From: Sphingobacterium sp. N143
GTDB lineage: Bacteria > Bacteroidota > Bacteroidia > Sphingobacteriales > Sphingobacteriaceae
Reading direction: 5' to 3'
Length of the DNA stretch: 64,000 nucleotides
NCBI RefSeq assembly: GCF_030325625.1
Contig: NZ_JACAIS010000006.1
Location: 62,001-126,000 of the forward strand
Below the pieces are notes generated by a model. That model was not told where the DNA came from and did no database searches. It saw only the letters and a list, made by a program, of their open reading frames with translations. Position numbers and translations under genes: made by a program. How positions within the stretch are numbered: position 1 is the first letter of the stretch; the number at the start of each line of letters is the position of its first letter. Below are positions 45,281-54,374 of this stretch, piece by piece.

Positions 45281-46396
45281 TTATCTTGTTAGATGGATTT
45301 CTTTGTCCTTCGCGACAATTTTTAGGGCAAATGTATCCCTCAGCACTTTCAATATTTCAGTCAGGCTGTTTTGTTCAAATGTTGCCGTCAATAAAAGCTT
45401 TCGGTCAGCAGGGTGGTCTATTTCAATTTTATAACCATAAGCCCTTTCCAACACTTCGACCACACGTTGTAATGGCGTATTCTCAAACAGAAGCTCCCGG
45501 TCCACATAATATTTATAGAATTGATCCTTCACCCGCTTTGTTTCGGCTTTGGTAGTATCCGAATCCCTGATCGTGATCATTTGTTCGGGCCGCAGGAGCA
45601 CTTCTTTATTGCCATAGTTCACCCGTACAAGCCCTGTGGATACGATCACCTCCGTGGCATTGGACATGCGGCGTACATTGAAGCTCGTGCCCAATACAGT
45701 GATCTTACTTTTTCCAGTCTCAATCACAAAAGGATGCTGCTGATCTTTATGGACCTGAAAAAATACTTCTCCCTGCTTCAGGGCTACATTCCTGTATGTA
45801 CTGGTCCATGCACTGGAATAGGCAAGTTCGGTATTTCTATTGAGTGTCACCACAGATCCATCGGGTAAAGAGTCTTTTCGGACCACATCATGGCTTGACA
45901 GAAGCATGGTCTCTCGGTGCGCCCGATCAAACAGGTAAAACCCCAGTGCACAGAGGATCAATACACTCGCTGCTGCCCACCAGTTCCATTGGATCACCTT
46001 GGTTTTCTTATTCGGGATATCGGATCGTTCCAATGCCCGCTTATCCCTCATGGCCTTAAAGTCCCCCCAGGCTTTGTCCACGTCCACATCCGGCACCTCC
46101 ACAGGTTTCGGTAAGCTATCCCATAGTTTTTTCATTTTCAAGTATGCCTCTCTATTATTGGCGTCTTTGTCCAACCACTCCTGTACGATCAGACGTTCCG
46201 CTTCGTTTGATTCTCCAACGATATATCTTTCTAACAATTCTTTATTCATAGCATACAGATAAGATTGAAATATCTCTTTCATTTTCAGGTATTCCACCCG
46301 ATTATTGGCGTCTTTGTCCAACCACTCCTGTACCATCATATTCTCTACTTCATTGGTCCCGCCAATGATATATCTTTCTAACAATTCCTTATTCAT
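45281..46396 (-). CDS. FecR-type anti-sigma regulator with duplicated N-terminal domain (locus B)
   Basis: 371 residues. The N-terminal sigma-interacting segment occurs twice, residues 1-49 and 50-98, both beginning MNKELLERYI and containing VQEWLDKDANNR. After that come the membrane helix (about 141-159), the FecR domain (about 185-275; LPDGSVVTLNRNTELAY) and DUF4974. Starting at the internal ATG (46249) would give a normal 322-residue FecR. The first ATG overlaps the sigma stop by 4 bp (ATGA). See the repeat entry for how the duplication arose. Confidence 0.9.
   Translation of the reverse strand: MNKELLERYIIGGTNEVENMMVQEWLDKDANNRVEYLKMKEIFQSYLYAMNKELLERYIVGESNEAERLIVQEWLDKDANNREAYLKMKKLWDSLPKPVEVPDVDVDKAWGDFKAMRDKRALERSDIPNKKTKVIQWNWWAAASVLILCALGFYLFDRAHRETMLLSSHDVVRKDSLPDGSVVTLNRNTELAYSSAWTSTYRNVALKQGEVFFQVHKDQQHPFVIETGKSKITVLGTSFNVRRMSNATEVIVSTGLVRVNYGNKEVLLRPEQMITIRDSDTTKAETKRVKDQFYKYYVDRELLFENTPLQRVVEVLERAYGYKIEIDHPADRKLLLTATFEQNSLTEILKVLRDTFALKIVAKDKEIHLTR
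46103..46396 (-). repeat. Tandem 147-bp duplication at the 5' end of the locus B fecR
   Basis: Copy 1 (46250-46396) and copy 2 (46103-46249) encode the same 49-residue unit with clear but incomplete identity. The duplicated block also includes a version of the last codons of the sigma gene: those bases encode SYLYA before the internal MNKELL. The unit length is a multiple of three, so the frame was kept. Confidence 0.85.
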
Positions 46397-46926
46397 AGCA
46401 TATAGATAAGATAGAAAATAATCAGGGTTAAATAATCCATTAGCTCTGTGCGCAAATGCCGCAGCGCTTTACTCATATGTCCTTCGACGGTTTTTATGGA
46501 AAGATCCAATGTCGCTGCGATATCTTTATATTTCATTTCCTGAAAACGGCTCAGTTCAAAGACTGTACGACTTTTTTCGGGCAGTTCAGCCAGTGCAATC
46601 TGTAATTTTTTGTCCAGGTCTTTGCTACTTTCATCTACTGCCGGTTCAAAATCCTGCCGATGTTGCCCATAAGACTGATACTTCAGCTTACGCTGCTCTC
46701 TCTTGAGCTGGTTCATGCTCTCATTATAGATGGCACGGTACAGATACGCCTTCAGCGAAGTATGGATCTGCTCTTCCCAATCCCGCTCCCAAAGCCTTAA
46801 AAACACCTGTTGCACGACCTCCTCGGCCACATCACTATCGCCCAGGTACCTGAACGCATAGCCATGCAATTCTTTGTAGTGCGCTCGAAAAAGCTGCTCG
46901 AAATTCTTCTCTTTATTTTCCGACAT
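46393..46926 (-). CDS. ECF sigma factor of the SusC/FecR type (locus B)
   Basis: 177 residues. Region 2 shows DSDVAEEVVQQVFLRLWE, and region 4 shows LPEKSRTVFELSRFQEMKY and IAATLDLSIKTVEGHMSKAL. It overlaps fecR by 4 bp (ATGA). The last residues are hydrophobic (LTLIIFYLIYML), unusual for a sigma factor, and are read from the same bases that begin the duplicated fecR unit. It would control its own operon, perhaps together with distant genes. Confidence 0.92.
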   Translation of the reverse strand: MSENKEKNFEQLFRAHYKELHGYAFRYLGDSDVAEEVVQQVFLRLWERDWEEQIHTSLKAYLYRAIYNESMNQLKREQRKLKYQSYGQHRQDFEPAVDESSKDLDKKLQIALAELPEKSRTVFELSRFQEMKYKDIAATLDLSIKTVEGHMSKALRHLRTELMDYLTLIIFYLIYML

Positions 46927-47305
46927 TGATCAAATCTACCATAGGATTAAACAATCTTCTTTATTACTAAGACAACACAATCCGTCGTTACCCTTATTTA
47001 TTTTTCACTTTTTTTCTTTTCCCCAAATTCATCTTTCCTGTGGCCTTCGATACCTATACCTATACCTATACCTATACCTATACCTATACCTATACCTATA
47101 CCTATACCTATACAAAATGCATCGGGCTGCCACCACCATCCCCATCCAACGATTGGTGTATTGTTTTATATAATCAACTGACTATCAGATAATATCTGTT
47201 TAAATTATCCCTGTTAAAAATAAAAAATGTTTTTTTTCTAAGGGTATGTGAATGTTCCATTGTCATAAAAGAAAGCGTACAGTATAAACAAAAATAACAT
47301 TAAAC
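46927..47305. other. Divergent intergenic region with a hexanucleotide repeat
   Basis: 379 bp between the locus B sigma gene (minus) and an outer-membrane protein gene (plus). It holds the TACCTA microsatellite at 47051-47113 and poly-A/T stretches. I found no convincing promoter pair and no conserved ORF. Confidence 0.55.
47051..47113. repeat. TACCTA hexanucleotide tandem repeat (10.5 units)
   Basis: Ten perfect TACCTA units plus TAC, located 125 bp upstream of the locus B sigma gene and 193 bp upstream of the plus-strand outer-membrane protein gene. Such repeats change length by slippage and could vary promoter spacing for either gene. Confidence 0.85.
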
Positions 47306-47869
47306 ATGAAAGCAACATTCAAAGTGATCCTTTTGGGATTGACATTAGTAGGTCTGGCAAGCAGGACAAAAGCACAGGAGGTAACTTATGGTATACAGGT
47401 CGGAAGCAACTATCACATGACCTCTTTTGGCAATAAGTCCGTAAAAGACCACAATGGCAAAGTAGGTGTTTCTATAGCTGGATTTGCCCGTATCGGAGAC
47501 CGTCTCTTTTTTCAACCAGGTATCGGGGCCAGCCTATTGCGTAAAGAATACAAGTTCGAAAATGTGCAGAAAGCACCTGAATTTTACCAGCTTAACATGC
47601 CGCTACAGGTCGGGTACAATTTTTTGGAGAACGGCGATTTTAAGGTGCGAGGAATGCTGGGGCCACAACTGAATTACGATCTAAAGACCGTTAAGTCCAG
47701 TGCGCATACAGACTATAAGAAGTTTTCATTTGACGGCCGGGCAGGTGTTGGTGTTGACTTCAGCAACCTGACACTGGATGCCTATTATAGTCATGGATTT
47801 ACCAGTGTGGACAAGACCCTGGATGCCAAAAATAGAACCATTGGTATTATGGTCGGTTATAAATTTTAA
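47306..47869 (+). CDS. Outer-membrane beta-barrel protein (porin/PorT-like)
   Basis: 187 residues with a signal peptide ending near RTKAQ. The rest is alternating amphipathic strands of an eight-strand type barrel (VTYGIQVGSNYHM, LFFQPGIGASLL, FKVRGMLGPQLNYDL) ending in an aromatic residue (MVGYKF). It matches the outer membrane beta-barrel (PorT/OmpA-like) families. The function is unknown. A GC-rich stem lies 23 bp after the stop. Confidence 0.85.
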   Translation: MKATFKVILLGLTLVGLASRTKAQEVTYGIQVGSNYHMTSFGNKSVKDHNGKVGVSIAGFARIGDRLFFQPGIGASLLRKEYKFENVQKAPEFYQLNMPLQVGYNFLENGDFKVRGMLGPQLNYDLKTVKSSAHTDYKKFSFDGRAGVGVDFSNLTLDAYYSHGFTSVDKTLDAKNRTIGIMVGYKF

Positions 47870-47892
47870 TTTTCACCTTCAGCCAACATCGT

Positions 47893-47922
47893 CCCAGGTC
47901 ATCCTTAACCGCATGACCTGGG
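47893..47922 (+). other. Stem-loop after the beta-barrel gene
   Basis: Perfect 10-bp arms CCCAGGTCAT / ATGACCTGGG with a 10-nt loop. There is no clear T-run after it, so it may be a weak terminator or an mRNA end stem. Confidence 0.55.
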
Positions 47923-48093
47923 TACCTTAGGGCAACCACCGTTCATTTCAGCATCATGGTCGTCTATTTTTCCGTCAAATGAAAAATAGATTTTATTTTT
48001 TGTCAATAATTACTATTTTAGCGCTACCAAAAAATTATTCCAGATAAAGGCCTGGTTGATTACCATCCGATTTCATTACATCAGGGAATAACA

Positions 48094-48167
48094 CGGGATG
48101 TAGCGTAGCCCGGTATCGCGCCAGCATGGGGTGCTGGAGGTCGTCGGTTCAAATCCGGCCATCCCGA
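48094..48167 (+). tRNA. tRNA-Pro (anticodon GGG)
   Basis: 74 nt cloverleaf: acceptor arms CGGGATG / CATCCCG, D-arm GCGT..CGC, anticodon stem CCAGC / GCTGG with loop ATGGGGT, T-arm GTCGG-TTCAAAT-CCGGC and discriminator A. The anticodon GGG reads Pro codons CCC and CCU. The 3' CCA is not encoded. A strong palindromic terminator follows 24 bp downstream. Confidence 0.95.
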
Positions 48168-48191
48168 CTTTTACTCAATTCTTATGAAACG

Positions 48192-48247
48192 ATATCCCCT
48201 ACAAAGCTGATGCTAAGCATCAGCTTTGTAGGGGATATGCCTTTTTT
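48192..48247 (+). terminator. Palindromic terminator after tRNA-Pro (23-bp perfect arms)
   Basis: Arms 48192-48214 and 48216-48238 are perfect complements around a single A. The arm core is ACAAAGCTGATGCT, and six T follow at 48242-48247. The stem is much longer than needed for termination, and it lies between the tRNA and the convergent end of locus C. Confidence 0.85.
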
Positions 48248-48281
48248 GGGGAAACAAAAAGCATATCCGCCTATCGGTGGA

Positions 48282-51200
48282 TCAGAACATCCGTTGATCT
48301 TTTTCAAAATAAATTTTTCGGATCAACTCAGGCCAATATTGTGCCAGTGCATCCTTTCGTACATGCTCCACTAAGCTCTCATTTAATGTTGTAGTCGATA
48401 AGGTGCCCCTATTTCCCTGTCCCAGCCTTTCGCTGGCAATTTGTTGGAGAAGCAGTTCATAGCTATTTTTTGTCTTTTTATTCGCCACGATCTTCTTCAA
48501 CAAGTGCTGCTCCCCTTCCTGATCCGAAGCCTGTTTTTTCAGGTAAGCTGAAAGCCAATCGGCCAACAGTTCGTTTTTCTCCGAATCATAGGGTTCACCA
48601 GCCCCCAGGTTTATTGGCCATAGCCGTGATTCCTGCAGCTTTTGGCTTGCTTCAGCATATTTCTTCTGCAGGATATATTGATAAGCCAGCATAAGTTTAG
48701 CCTGTACAAAATACCTATGTCCTTCTGTCGCTCCTTCAAATGGAAGTATTTCTACCCCTTGCAGCTCCCGTTCGGCACTGGCATAGTCCCTGTTGAGCAG
48801 TAAGGTTCGGATATGGGCCAGCGTCAGGATATAGTTGTCCGGAAATTTCTTATGATAGGCCGTACTGTTCTTGAGGGCACCGGCAAAAGCGGCCTGCTGA
48901 TTTTGCAGTTCTACCAGATGAAGGCCATAGCGCCATTCATCGGGTGCTACCCTACAGGCCTGCTGCATTTCCTTTACAGCCAGCGGAATATGGTCTACGG
49001 CATTCAAGCTAGATTTCAGGGCATAATATGCGGCAAAATCCTGGGGCTCATGCTGTACATTTGCCAATAGCTGCTGTCCCTTTTGTGGCTGGTTTCTGAA
49101 GCGGTAGAGCAGGGCCAGCAGATAATCCACCTTCCAGCTTGTGCTCCTTTCCTTCATCCATTGGAATATGGCTTCACTTTCCTCACGGAATGGGAAAACA
49201 AAAGCCGCACTGCTGACTTCGGCTTGTGCAATCCATTCCTGGCTGGCTGCGGGGTCCATCCGGGTCAGCCAGGCCAGCCAGCACAGCGTTTCAGGTGTCT
49301 GTTTTGCCTGTACGAGCACATCGGCAGCACGTTCATATTCATTCAGATCAGCATACCATACCGCCAGTTCCATGATCTTTTCCGAGGCAAACTCCTGTCT
49401 TGAACGAATCTTCTTGTTCGTTTCAAACTGCATAAATGTATTGAAAGGATCATGTTCTGCCAGCACAGCCGCAGGCTCCTGTCCTTTACCCAGGCCATAT
49501 TTTAGCTGCAGCAGACACTGCAGCTGCAGCGCATCGATATTCAGGCCATTGGCCTGCAAGGACCTGACCGAATAGCCAAATGCCGATTCGTATTGTTTTA
49601 TCCGATAATAATATTTAGCCAGCTGCAGATAAGCTGCACTCCGCCAGGCAGGGTCCAGTGAAGCCACCTCAAAACCATCCTGAGCATCATTTTCTCTGCC
49701 GATTTTCAGGGCCGCCAGCCCATAATAATAGTTTGCTTCTCCCTGATAAGCATCGACAGACAATGCTTGTCGTGCATAGTCATAACATTGCTGATAGTTC
49801 ATTTTGAACCAAGCCAACTTAGCCTGTTCCAAATATAGGGGAAGGCTAGGCCGCTGCATCAACATCAGTTCTTTCAGTTTCATCTCGGCCAGTTCATACT
49901 GCCGAAAACGGATCAGGTCCCGCACTTCAAACAACTTGACCTGGGCCGAATCTGCAGCAACTTCAGGATCTATTTCGGCAGGACGATGGAGCTGTTTTTC
50001 AGCAGCTGATAACCTGAGATCAACATAGTCCTTTCCTATTTTGAGATAATAAGGCCGCTGCCCTGTTTTCAGTTCAAAGCCCATCTCTTGCACTTCAGCT
50101 ACCTGAGCCTGTATAAAACTGCCCTGTAGTATAGCGCCCAAACTGTCAAGGACAAGAATACTGTCTTTTAACCGTCGCTTTGGATCAATATGCAGCAGCA
50201 ACTTATTCCCCGCCATTTTCGCTTCGATGGCTGCCGATGGCTGAATGGCACTAGGTTTTCCGATCCCCGCAAATGGCAGCCAATACTCAGTCCAGCTGTC
50301 ACTCTGGTAAGGTGCAAACCCCACCTGCTTAAAGGGAGTGAAGCTGCTCGATACCACATTTTGGTTAAACAGTCTTCCGCTCTGGATCTCGACATACTGT
50401 CCACTCTTGTCCGTCAGCAACTTTTCCCATATTTGGCCATCCCCGGCCTGGGACCACAGAAATATTTTCTTCCCTAACTTATCTTCACGCAGGGCATAAC
50501 GGCCCATACCGTAATCACGGTTTTTATAATACACCCCAAAAGCATTGCTATGTGCCCCCAAAACATGGTATGATTTGGAGCTCCCAAAAGCATTTTCCAC
50601 ATACTTGGACAGGTCCCGTCCCTGCTCATCCATAGGCCAAGGATGAGCATCACCGTCGTGCCCAATATACCGGTTGCCCGGATATAGAAATTGTAGATCA
50701 TCGCCAGCAGCTACTCCCAGGTTCATCCAGGTATAATAAGGCTGTTCTATCGCTTGGCTATTGGACCAAAAAGAACGCGTTGAAAAATACCCCTTGTCCT
50801 TTTCCAGCCGGATCTCCAGCGTCCAGCTGCTGCGGCTCAACAGGTCAAAAGCATGGATAAAGCAACTTGCACTTCCATCTGGGTATTCCCGCAGCAGGTA
50901 ATCTACCGGTGTTGAAGTATTGGGGGTGTGCCCAATAATACCATAATTTGCTTCAATACCACCACTGGTCCAGGGGCCGCGCATGGCAATATCCCTGAAT
51001 TTCACCACCCCATTATTGTAAATATAGTCCCGCTTGTTTACCTTATCATAGGCAGACCAGATCTTCCCGCCGATCTCGGGCATTATCTGCACACGGATAT
51101 AGTCGTTTTCTAATATAACAGCCGTCCATTCCTTTTCAGTGGCCTTACTCGTGAAACCATCGAAACGAAAATAAGGATACAACTTTTGTGCTGCAGCTAT

Positions 51201-51335
51201 GGGATCAGGGTCCGAAAATGGATACGTGACATAACGTTTCTTTATTTCGGTAATCTGTGTTGGATTTTGGGCCATGGCACCGAACATACATGTGCTCAGT
51301 GCCCATAGTGCCATACATTTCTTTAATACGCCCAT
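48282..51335 (-). CDS. DUF5107-TPR protein (locus C)
   Basis: 1017 residues with a signal peptide ending near GAMAQ. The N-terminal half (about 25-430) is a galactose-mutarotase-like beta-sandwich region matching DUF5107 (IMPEIGGKIWSAYDKV, GPWTSGGIEANYG, QIWEKLLTDKSGQYVEIQSG). The rest is TPR-type helical repeats (about 460-1000). DUF5107 proteins recur in Bacteroidota sugar-use loci, and carbohydrate binding or hydrolysis is suspected. It is the last gene of the locus C run, 4 bp after the DUF6067 gene. Confidence 0.88.
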   Translation of the reverse strand: MGVLKKCMALWALSTCMFGAMAQNPTQITEIKKRYVTYPFSDPDPIAAAQKLYPYFRFDGFTSKATEKEWTAVILENDYIRVQIMPEIGGKIWSAYDKVNKRDYIYNNGVVKFRDIAMRGPWTSGGIEANYGIIGHTPNTSTPVDYLLREYPDGSASCFIHAFDLLSRSSWTLEIRLEKDKGYFSTRSFWSNSQAIEQPYYTWMNLGVAAGDDLQFLYPGNRYIGHDGDAHPWPMDEQGRDLSKYVENAFGSSKSYHVLGAHSNAFGVYYKNRDYGMGRYALREDKLGKKIFLWSQAGDGQIWEKLLTDKSGQYVEIQSGRLFNQNVVSSSFTPFKQVGFAPYQSDSWTEYWLPFAGIGKPSAIQPSAAIEAKMAGNKLLLHIDPKRRLKDSILVLDSLGAILQGSFIQAQVAEVQEMGFELKTGQRPYYLKIGKDYVDLRLSAAEKQLHRPAEIDPEVAADSAQVKLFEVRDLIRFRQYELAEMKLKELMLMQRPSLPLYLEQAKLAWFKMNYQQCYDYARQALSVDAYQGEANYYYGLAALKIGRENDAQDGFEVASLDPAWRSAAYLQLAKYYYRIKQYESAFGYSVRSLQANGLNIDALQLQCLLQLKYGLGKGQEPAAVLAEHDPFNTFMQFETNKKIRSRQEFASEKIMELAVWYADLNEYERAADVLVQAKQTPETLCWLAWLTRMDPAASQEWIAQAEVSSAAFVFPFREESEAIFQWMKERSTSWKVDYLLALLYRFRNQPQKGQQLLANVQHEPQDFAAYYALKSSLNAVDHIPLAVKEMQQACRVAPDEWRYGLHLVELQNQQAAFAGALKNSTAYHKKFPDNYILTLAHIRTLLLNRDYASAERELQGVEILPFEGATEGHRYFVQAKLMLAYQYILQKKYAEASQKLQESRLWPINLGAGEPYDSEKNELLADWLSAYLKKQASDQEGEQHLLKKIVANKKTKNSYELLLQQIASERLGQGNRGTLSTTTLNESLVEHVRKDALAQYWPELIRKIYFEKDQRMF

Positions 51336-51339
51336 GACA

Positions 51340-54300
51340 TTATTCGATGATGAGGATCATACCTTTATTCTTTACGATAGGGATGGCGTCGCCAATCTGA
51401 TAGGTTGCTCCCGACTGGAAATCCTTGATGACCGGAGCCGATAATTTAGCCCTCTTTGCATCGATGCCCAGTTGGGCCCAATCTACCGTCAATTGTACCG
51501 AGACATCGCTTTCTGCCCAGCTGGCAATCGCCACCATGGCTTTCCCCGCTTTGCTGTATACCGTCGTCAAGACCTTTTCATGGTCGGTTTTCACCGGAAC
51601 ATTTGGCGACCAATAGCCGACCATCTTACTACCTTTGATGCCAAACTCGTCCCAGGCCTTCCACAGACCGGCAGGTGTCAGCTTTTGATAAGGCATCCGA
51701 TTGGTCATCCCATACAACATGCCCCGCCAGGGATTACCCCCATCCTGAAGCATCTCACCCATCAACCCAAAGGGAATTCCACTCACTTCGGTCAGGAAGA
51801 AATCAGGCTGGTTGTTTTCATAATCGAAATACTCGCCAAACCACAACCTGTTGATATAAGGGAAATGCTCCAGGTACAGGTTAGCACTGTTATTGAACCC
51901 ATCATTCTTATTGTACTGATTGGCAGAATGTAGGTCTATGAGTCCTGGTTTTCCATTCTTGGTCAGCACACGCTTGATCCGCTTCATGGTGACGCGGTCA
52001 AAGGCTACATCATCTAAATAGATCCCGTCGATACCAATATGGTCTACCAGCCAGTTCATGCCTTCAACATAATAGTTATGCCACCTGTTCATCCCACTGT
52101 TGATGATGGCTGCATCCTTAAACTGAGGGACATACCATGCCGCAATATAATTTTTGCCTACATGTTCCTGCAGCCAGGAGTATCCGCCGCCTTTTCCCGG
52201 GGAGAATACTTCAGTACCAAGACTCCGCAGTGGATACAGCTCATATACCCTGTTCGAGACTTCACGCACCGTATTATAAATCTTAACTTTCAATCCTGCT
52301 GCATGGGCCTGATCGACATATTGTTTCATTTCACGGGTAGCAATAAAAGGGTAATTGATATAGGGGTTAATTTCATTGCCATGGTGAATATTGATGACAT
52401 TGGATCCACTGGCCAGCACCGAATCCACTGGTTTGTAGGCATGGTAATAACGTTCATTCCATTGCGCTTCGGTATTTAACGGATGGAAGGGGGTAATCAA
52501 TACGTTAAAATTATAGTAAAGCACCGCCCCTTTTTTCAGCGTCCTGCTTCCACTGTAATTATTCACCAGGATGGATTTTCCCTTAGGCCCCACATCAATT
52601 CCCCCCTTGTTTCCGTTGCCCCAAGATTGGGGCAATACCAATGGCTTCTGGAGGTAAAAATTGGTATTGAGTGGCCGTGAGTAGTGTTCATCACGCAAGG
52701 AGAACTGTAAGCCACCATGGACAGCCCCGATCCATCCACCATCCTGATTCTTATTGGCGACATCCCATTTCCAGGTCAGCTGCTCAGGCCGCTTGCCTCC
52801 CTTCTGTCCCAACCCCATAAAGTATTCGGCATACTGTGGCCTCATCGGGATATGCATATTGACATCCTTTAGGGCAATATCATTCAGCGCCGTGATTTTG
52901 ACGACATAATGCAGATAACCATCAAACTCCAGTTTTCCTTCCACATCCATGGAGAGATCCGTGGACCTATTGTTGGCAACCCAGCTATATTCTCCGTCAT
53001 TTTTTGCTGTAAACTGAACCCCTGAGGCCTTCAGTTGTATCTCCTTTCCATCTGCTCCCCGATAAAAATGAAAATGCATGGGTTCATAGAGCAAGGCATT
53101 TGGCTGGCTTGCTATGGATGTCAATTCCGGCGTAAAAAATGTGCTGATCTGCTGAGGCAGCCCCGTCGGGCTTAATTTCACCTCACGCCCCAGGATCTGC
53201 AAGGTTGAATCCGCCTTGAGCTTCACTGCAGTATAAGGTGCTATGACCGTATTTTTTTGTGCCAGTGTCGAATTGAGCCAGGGTAGCCGCGTCATCTTCC
53301 AGGGCTGATCTGCACCATGATTGTCCAGGATTCCGTCACTGACATGCAGGACAAGCTGCAGCTTCTTTGCGGTACTATTGGCAGGTTTTACCGTTACTGT
53401 ACCCTTATAAGTTCCGGGATGTATATTTTCCGGAAGCTGGACGCCGCACCAGAGCGCCTGTACCTTATTGGTCTCTACCGCGACCTTCAGTTGCATGGCT
53501 TTACCAGTATAATCTGTCCCTTCAGTATTGATACAATTGAAGAGCTCAGCAGCAAGCACTGCACCTTCAGCATCTCTAAGATCCGAAAAGAGCACCTGTA
53601 CATCATGCAGTGGCTGTTTTGGTGCCCATAGTCCAAGCTGAAAAGCATAGTATTCCCCCGGCTGGGCCGTTCCTTCCAGTTGATCGGAGGGCGCCTGCTT
53701 CAGCATCCAGCGCTGTGGAAGCTGCTCCTCCATTTTTATGGGAAACGCACGTAATTCAGGAAATATAAAATAATGTTCCCGGGCATTCCGTTTCAGAAAA
53801 GTGCTGACCTCTTCTTGTGTTGCCAGTACCTCCATCGGGTCATTACGGTTATAATGGTCTACGGCATCAAAACGTTCTACCGATACCCCTTTTGAATTAC
53901 TGCCCCATTTCTTGGGGGCCTGTAAAGGGGCCGCGGTCGAATTTTTCAGATAGATCGCATCCGGATAATTCCTGCTTCGCCCCCCCATTTTATAGGGCAG
54001 GTAGTACACATATACGGTCCCTTTTCCCGAAACCGGCTGAAAGCACAGTCCACCAGAGGTACTGTTCATCCAGAGGTAGTGACTAGGTGTCAGCTGCTTA
54101 TTGCTCGCACTGTCAACAAGAATAACCTGCTGATCGGCCGTTACCCAACGGTTGCGCCAGGGAATAGCCACCTGGACTTCTTTTTGATCTGTATCGAGTT
54201 GCAAAACAGCACGGTGATTGCCCAGCTGGTCCGCATCCCATTGTTGGGCTTCGGGCGGATAAGCCAGTTGCGCCCACAGCGTATTCGTCACCAACGATGC

Positions 54301-54345
54301 CGTCAGCATCAGGGTTATTTTTGTAAAGGTTGTTCTTTTCTTCAT
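51340..54345 (-). CDS. DUF6067/glycoside hydrolase-like protein (locus C)
   Basis: 1001 residues from the ATG at 54345 (MKKRTTFTKITLML, then a signal peptide ending near LWAQ); an ATG at 54378 would overlap the sulfotransferase stop. The N-terminal half is beta-sandwich modules (about 25-600). The C-terminal part is a TIM-barrel-like hydrolase domain (about 630-940), with GIDGIYLDDVAFDRVTMKRI and GKPGLIDLHSANQYNKN, typical of the DUF6067/DUF4091 group. The acidic pair in YLDD is a candidate active-site part. The substrate glycan is unknown. Confidence 0.85.
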   Translation of the reverse strand: MKKRTTFTKITLMLTASLVTNTLWAQLAYPPEAQQWDADQLGNHRAVLQLDTDQKEVQVAIPWRNRWVTADQQVILVDSASNKQLTPSHYLWMNSTSGGLCFQPVSGKGTVYVYYLPYKMGGRSRNYPDAIYLKNSTAAPLQAPKKWGSNSKGVSVERFDAVDHYNRNDPMEVLATQEEVSTFLKRNAREHYFIFPELRAFPIKMEEQLPQRWMLKQAPSDQLEGTAQPGEYYAFQLGLWAPKQPLHDVQVLFSDLRDAEGAVLAAELFNCINTEGTDYTGKAMQLKVAVETNKVQALWCGVQLPENIHPGTYKGTVTVKPANSTAKKLQLVLHVSDGILDNHGADQPWKMTRLPWLNSTLAQKNTVIAPYTAVKLKADSTLQILGREVKLSPTGLPQQISTFFTPELTSIASQPNALLYEPMHFHFYRGADGKEIQLKASGVQFTAKNDGEYSWVANNRSTDLSMDVEGKLEFDGYLHYVVKITALNDIALKDVNMHIPMRPQYAEYFMGLGQKGGKRPEQLTWKWDVANKNQDGGWIGAVHGGLQFSLRDEHYSRPLNTNFYLQKPLVLPQSWGNGNKGGIDVGPKGKSILVNNYSGSRTLKKGAVLYYNFNVLITPFHPLNTEAQWNERYYHAYKPVDSVLASGSNVINIHHGNEINPYINYPFIATREMKQYVDQAHAAGLKVKIYNTVREVSNRVYELYPLRSLGTEVFSPGKGGGYSWLQEHVGKNYIAAWYVPQFKDAAIINSGMNRWHNYYVEGMNWLVDHIGIDGIYLDDVAFDRVTMKRIKRVLTKNGKPGLIDLHSANQYNKNDGFNNSANLYLEHFPYINRLWFGEYFDYENNQPDFFLTEVSGIPFGLMGEMLQDGGNPWRGMLYGMTNRMPYQKLTPAGLWKAWDEFGIKGSKMVGYWSPNVPVKTDHEKVLTTVYSKAGKAMVAIASWAESDVSVQLTVDWAQLGIDAKRAKLSAPVIKDFQSGATYQIGDAIPIVKNKGMILIIE

Positions 54346-54374
54346 CAGAATATAAGTTAACGGACTGTGTCCAT

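Noticed and set aside
47051..47113. CRISPR-like array
   Set aside because: The unit is a 6-bp uninterrupted microsatellite with no spacers and no cas genes nearby.
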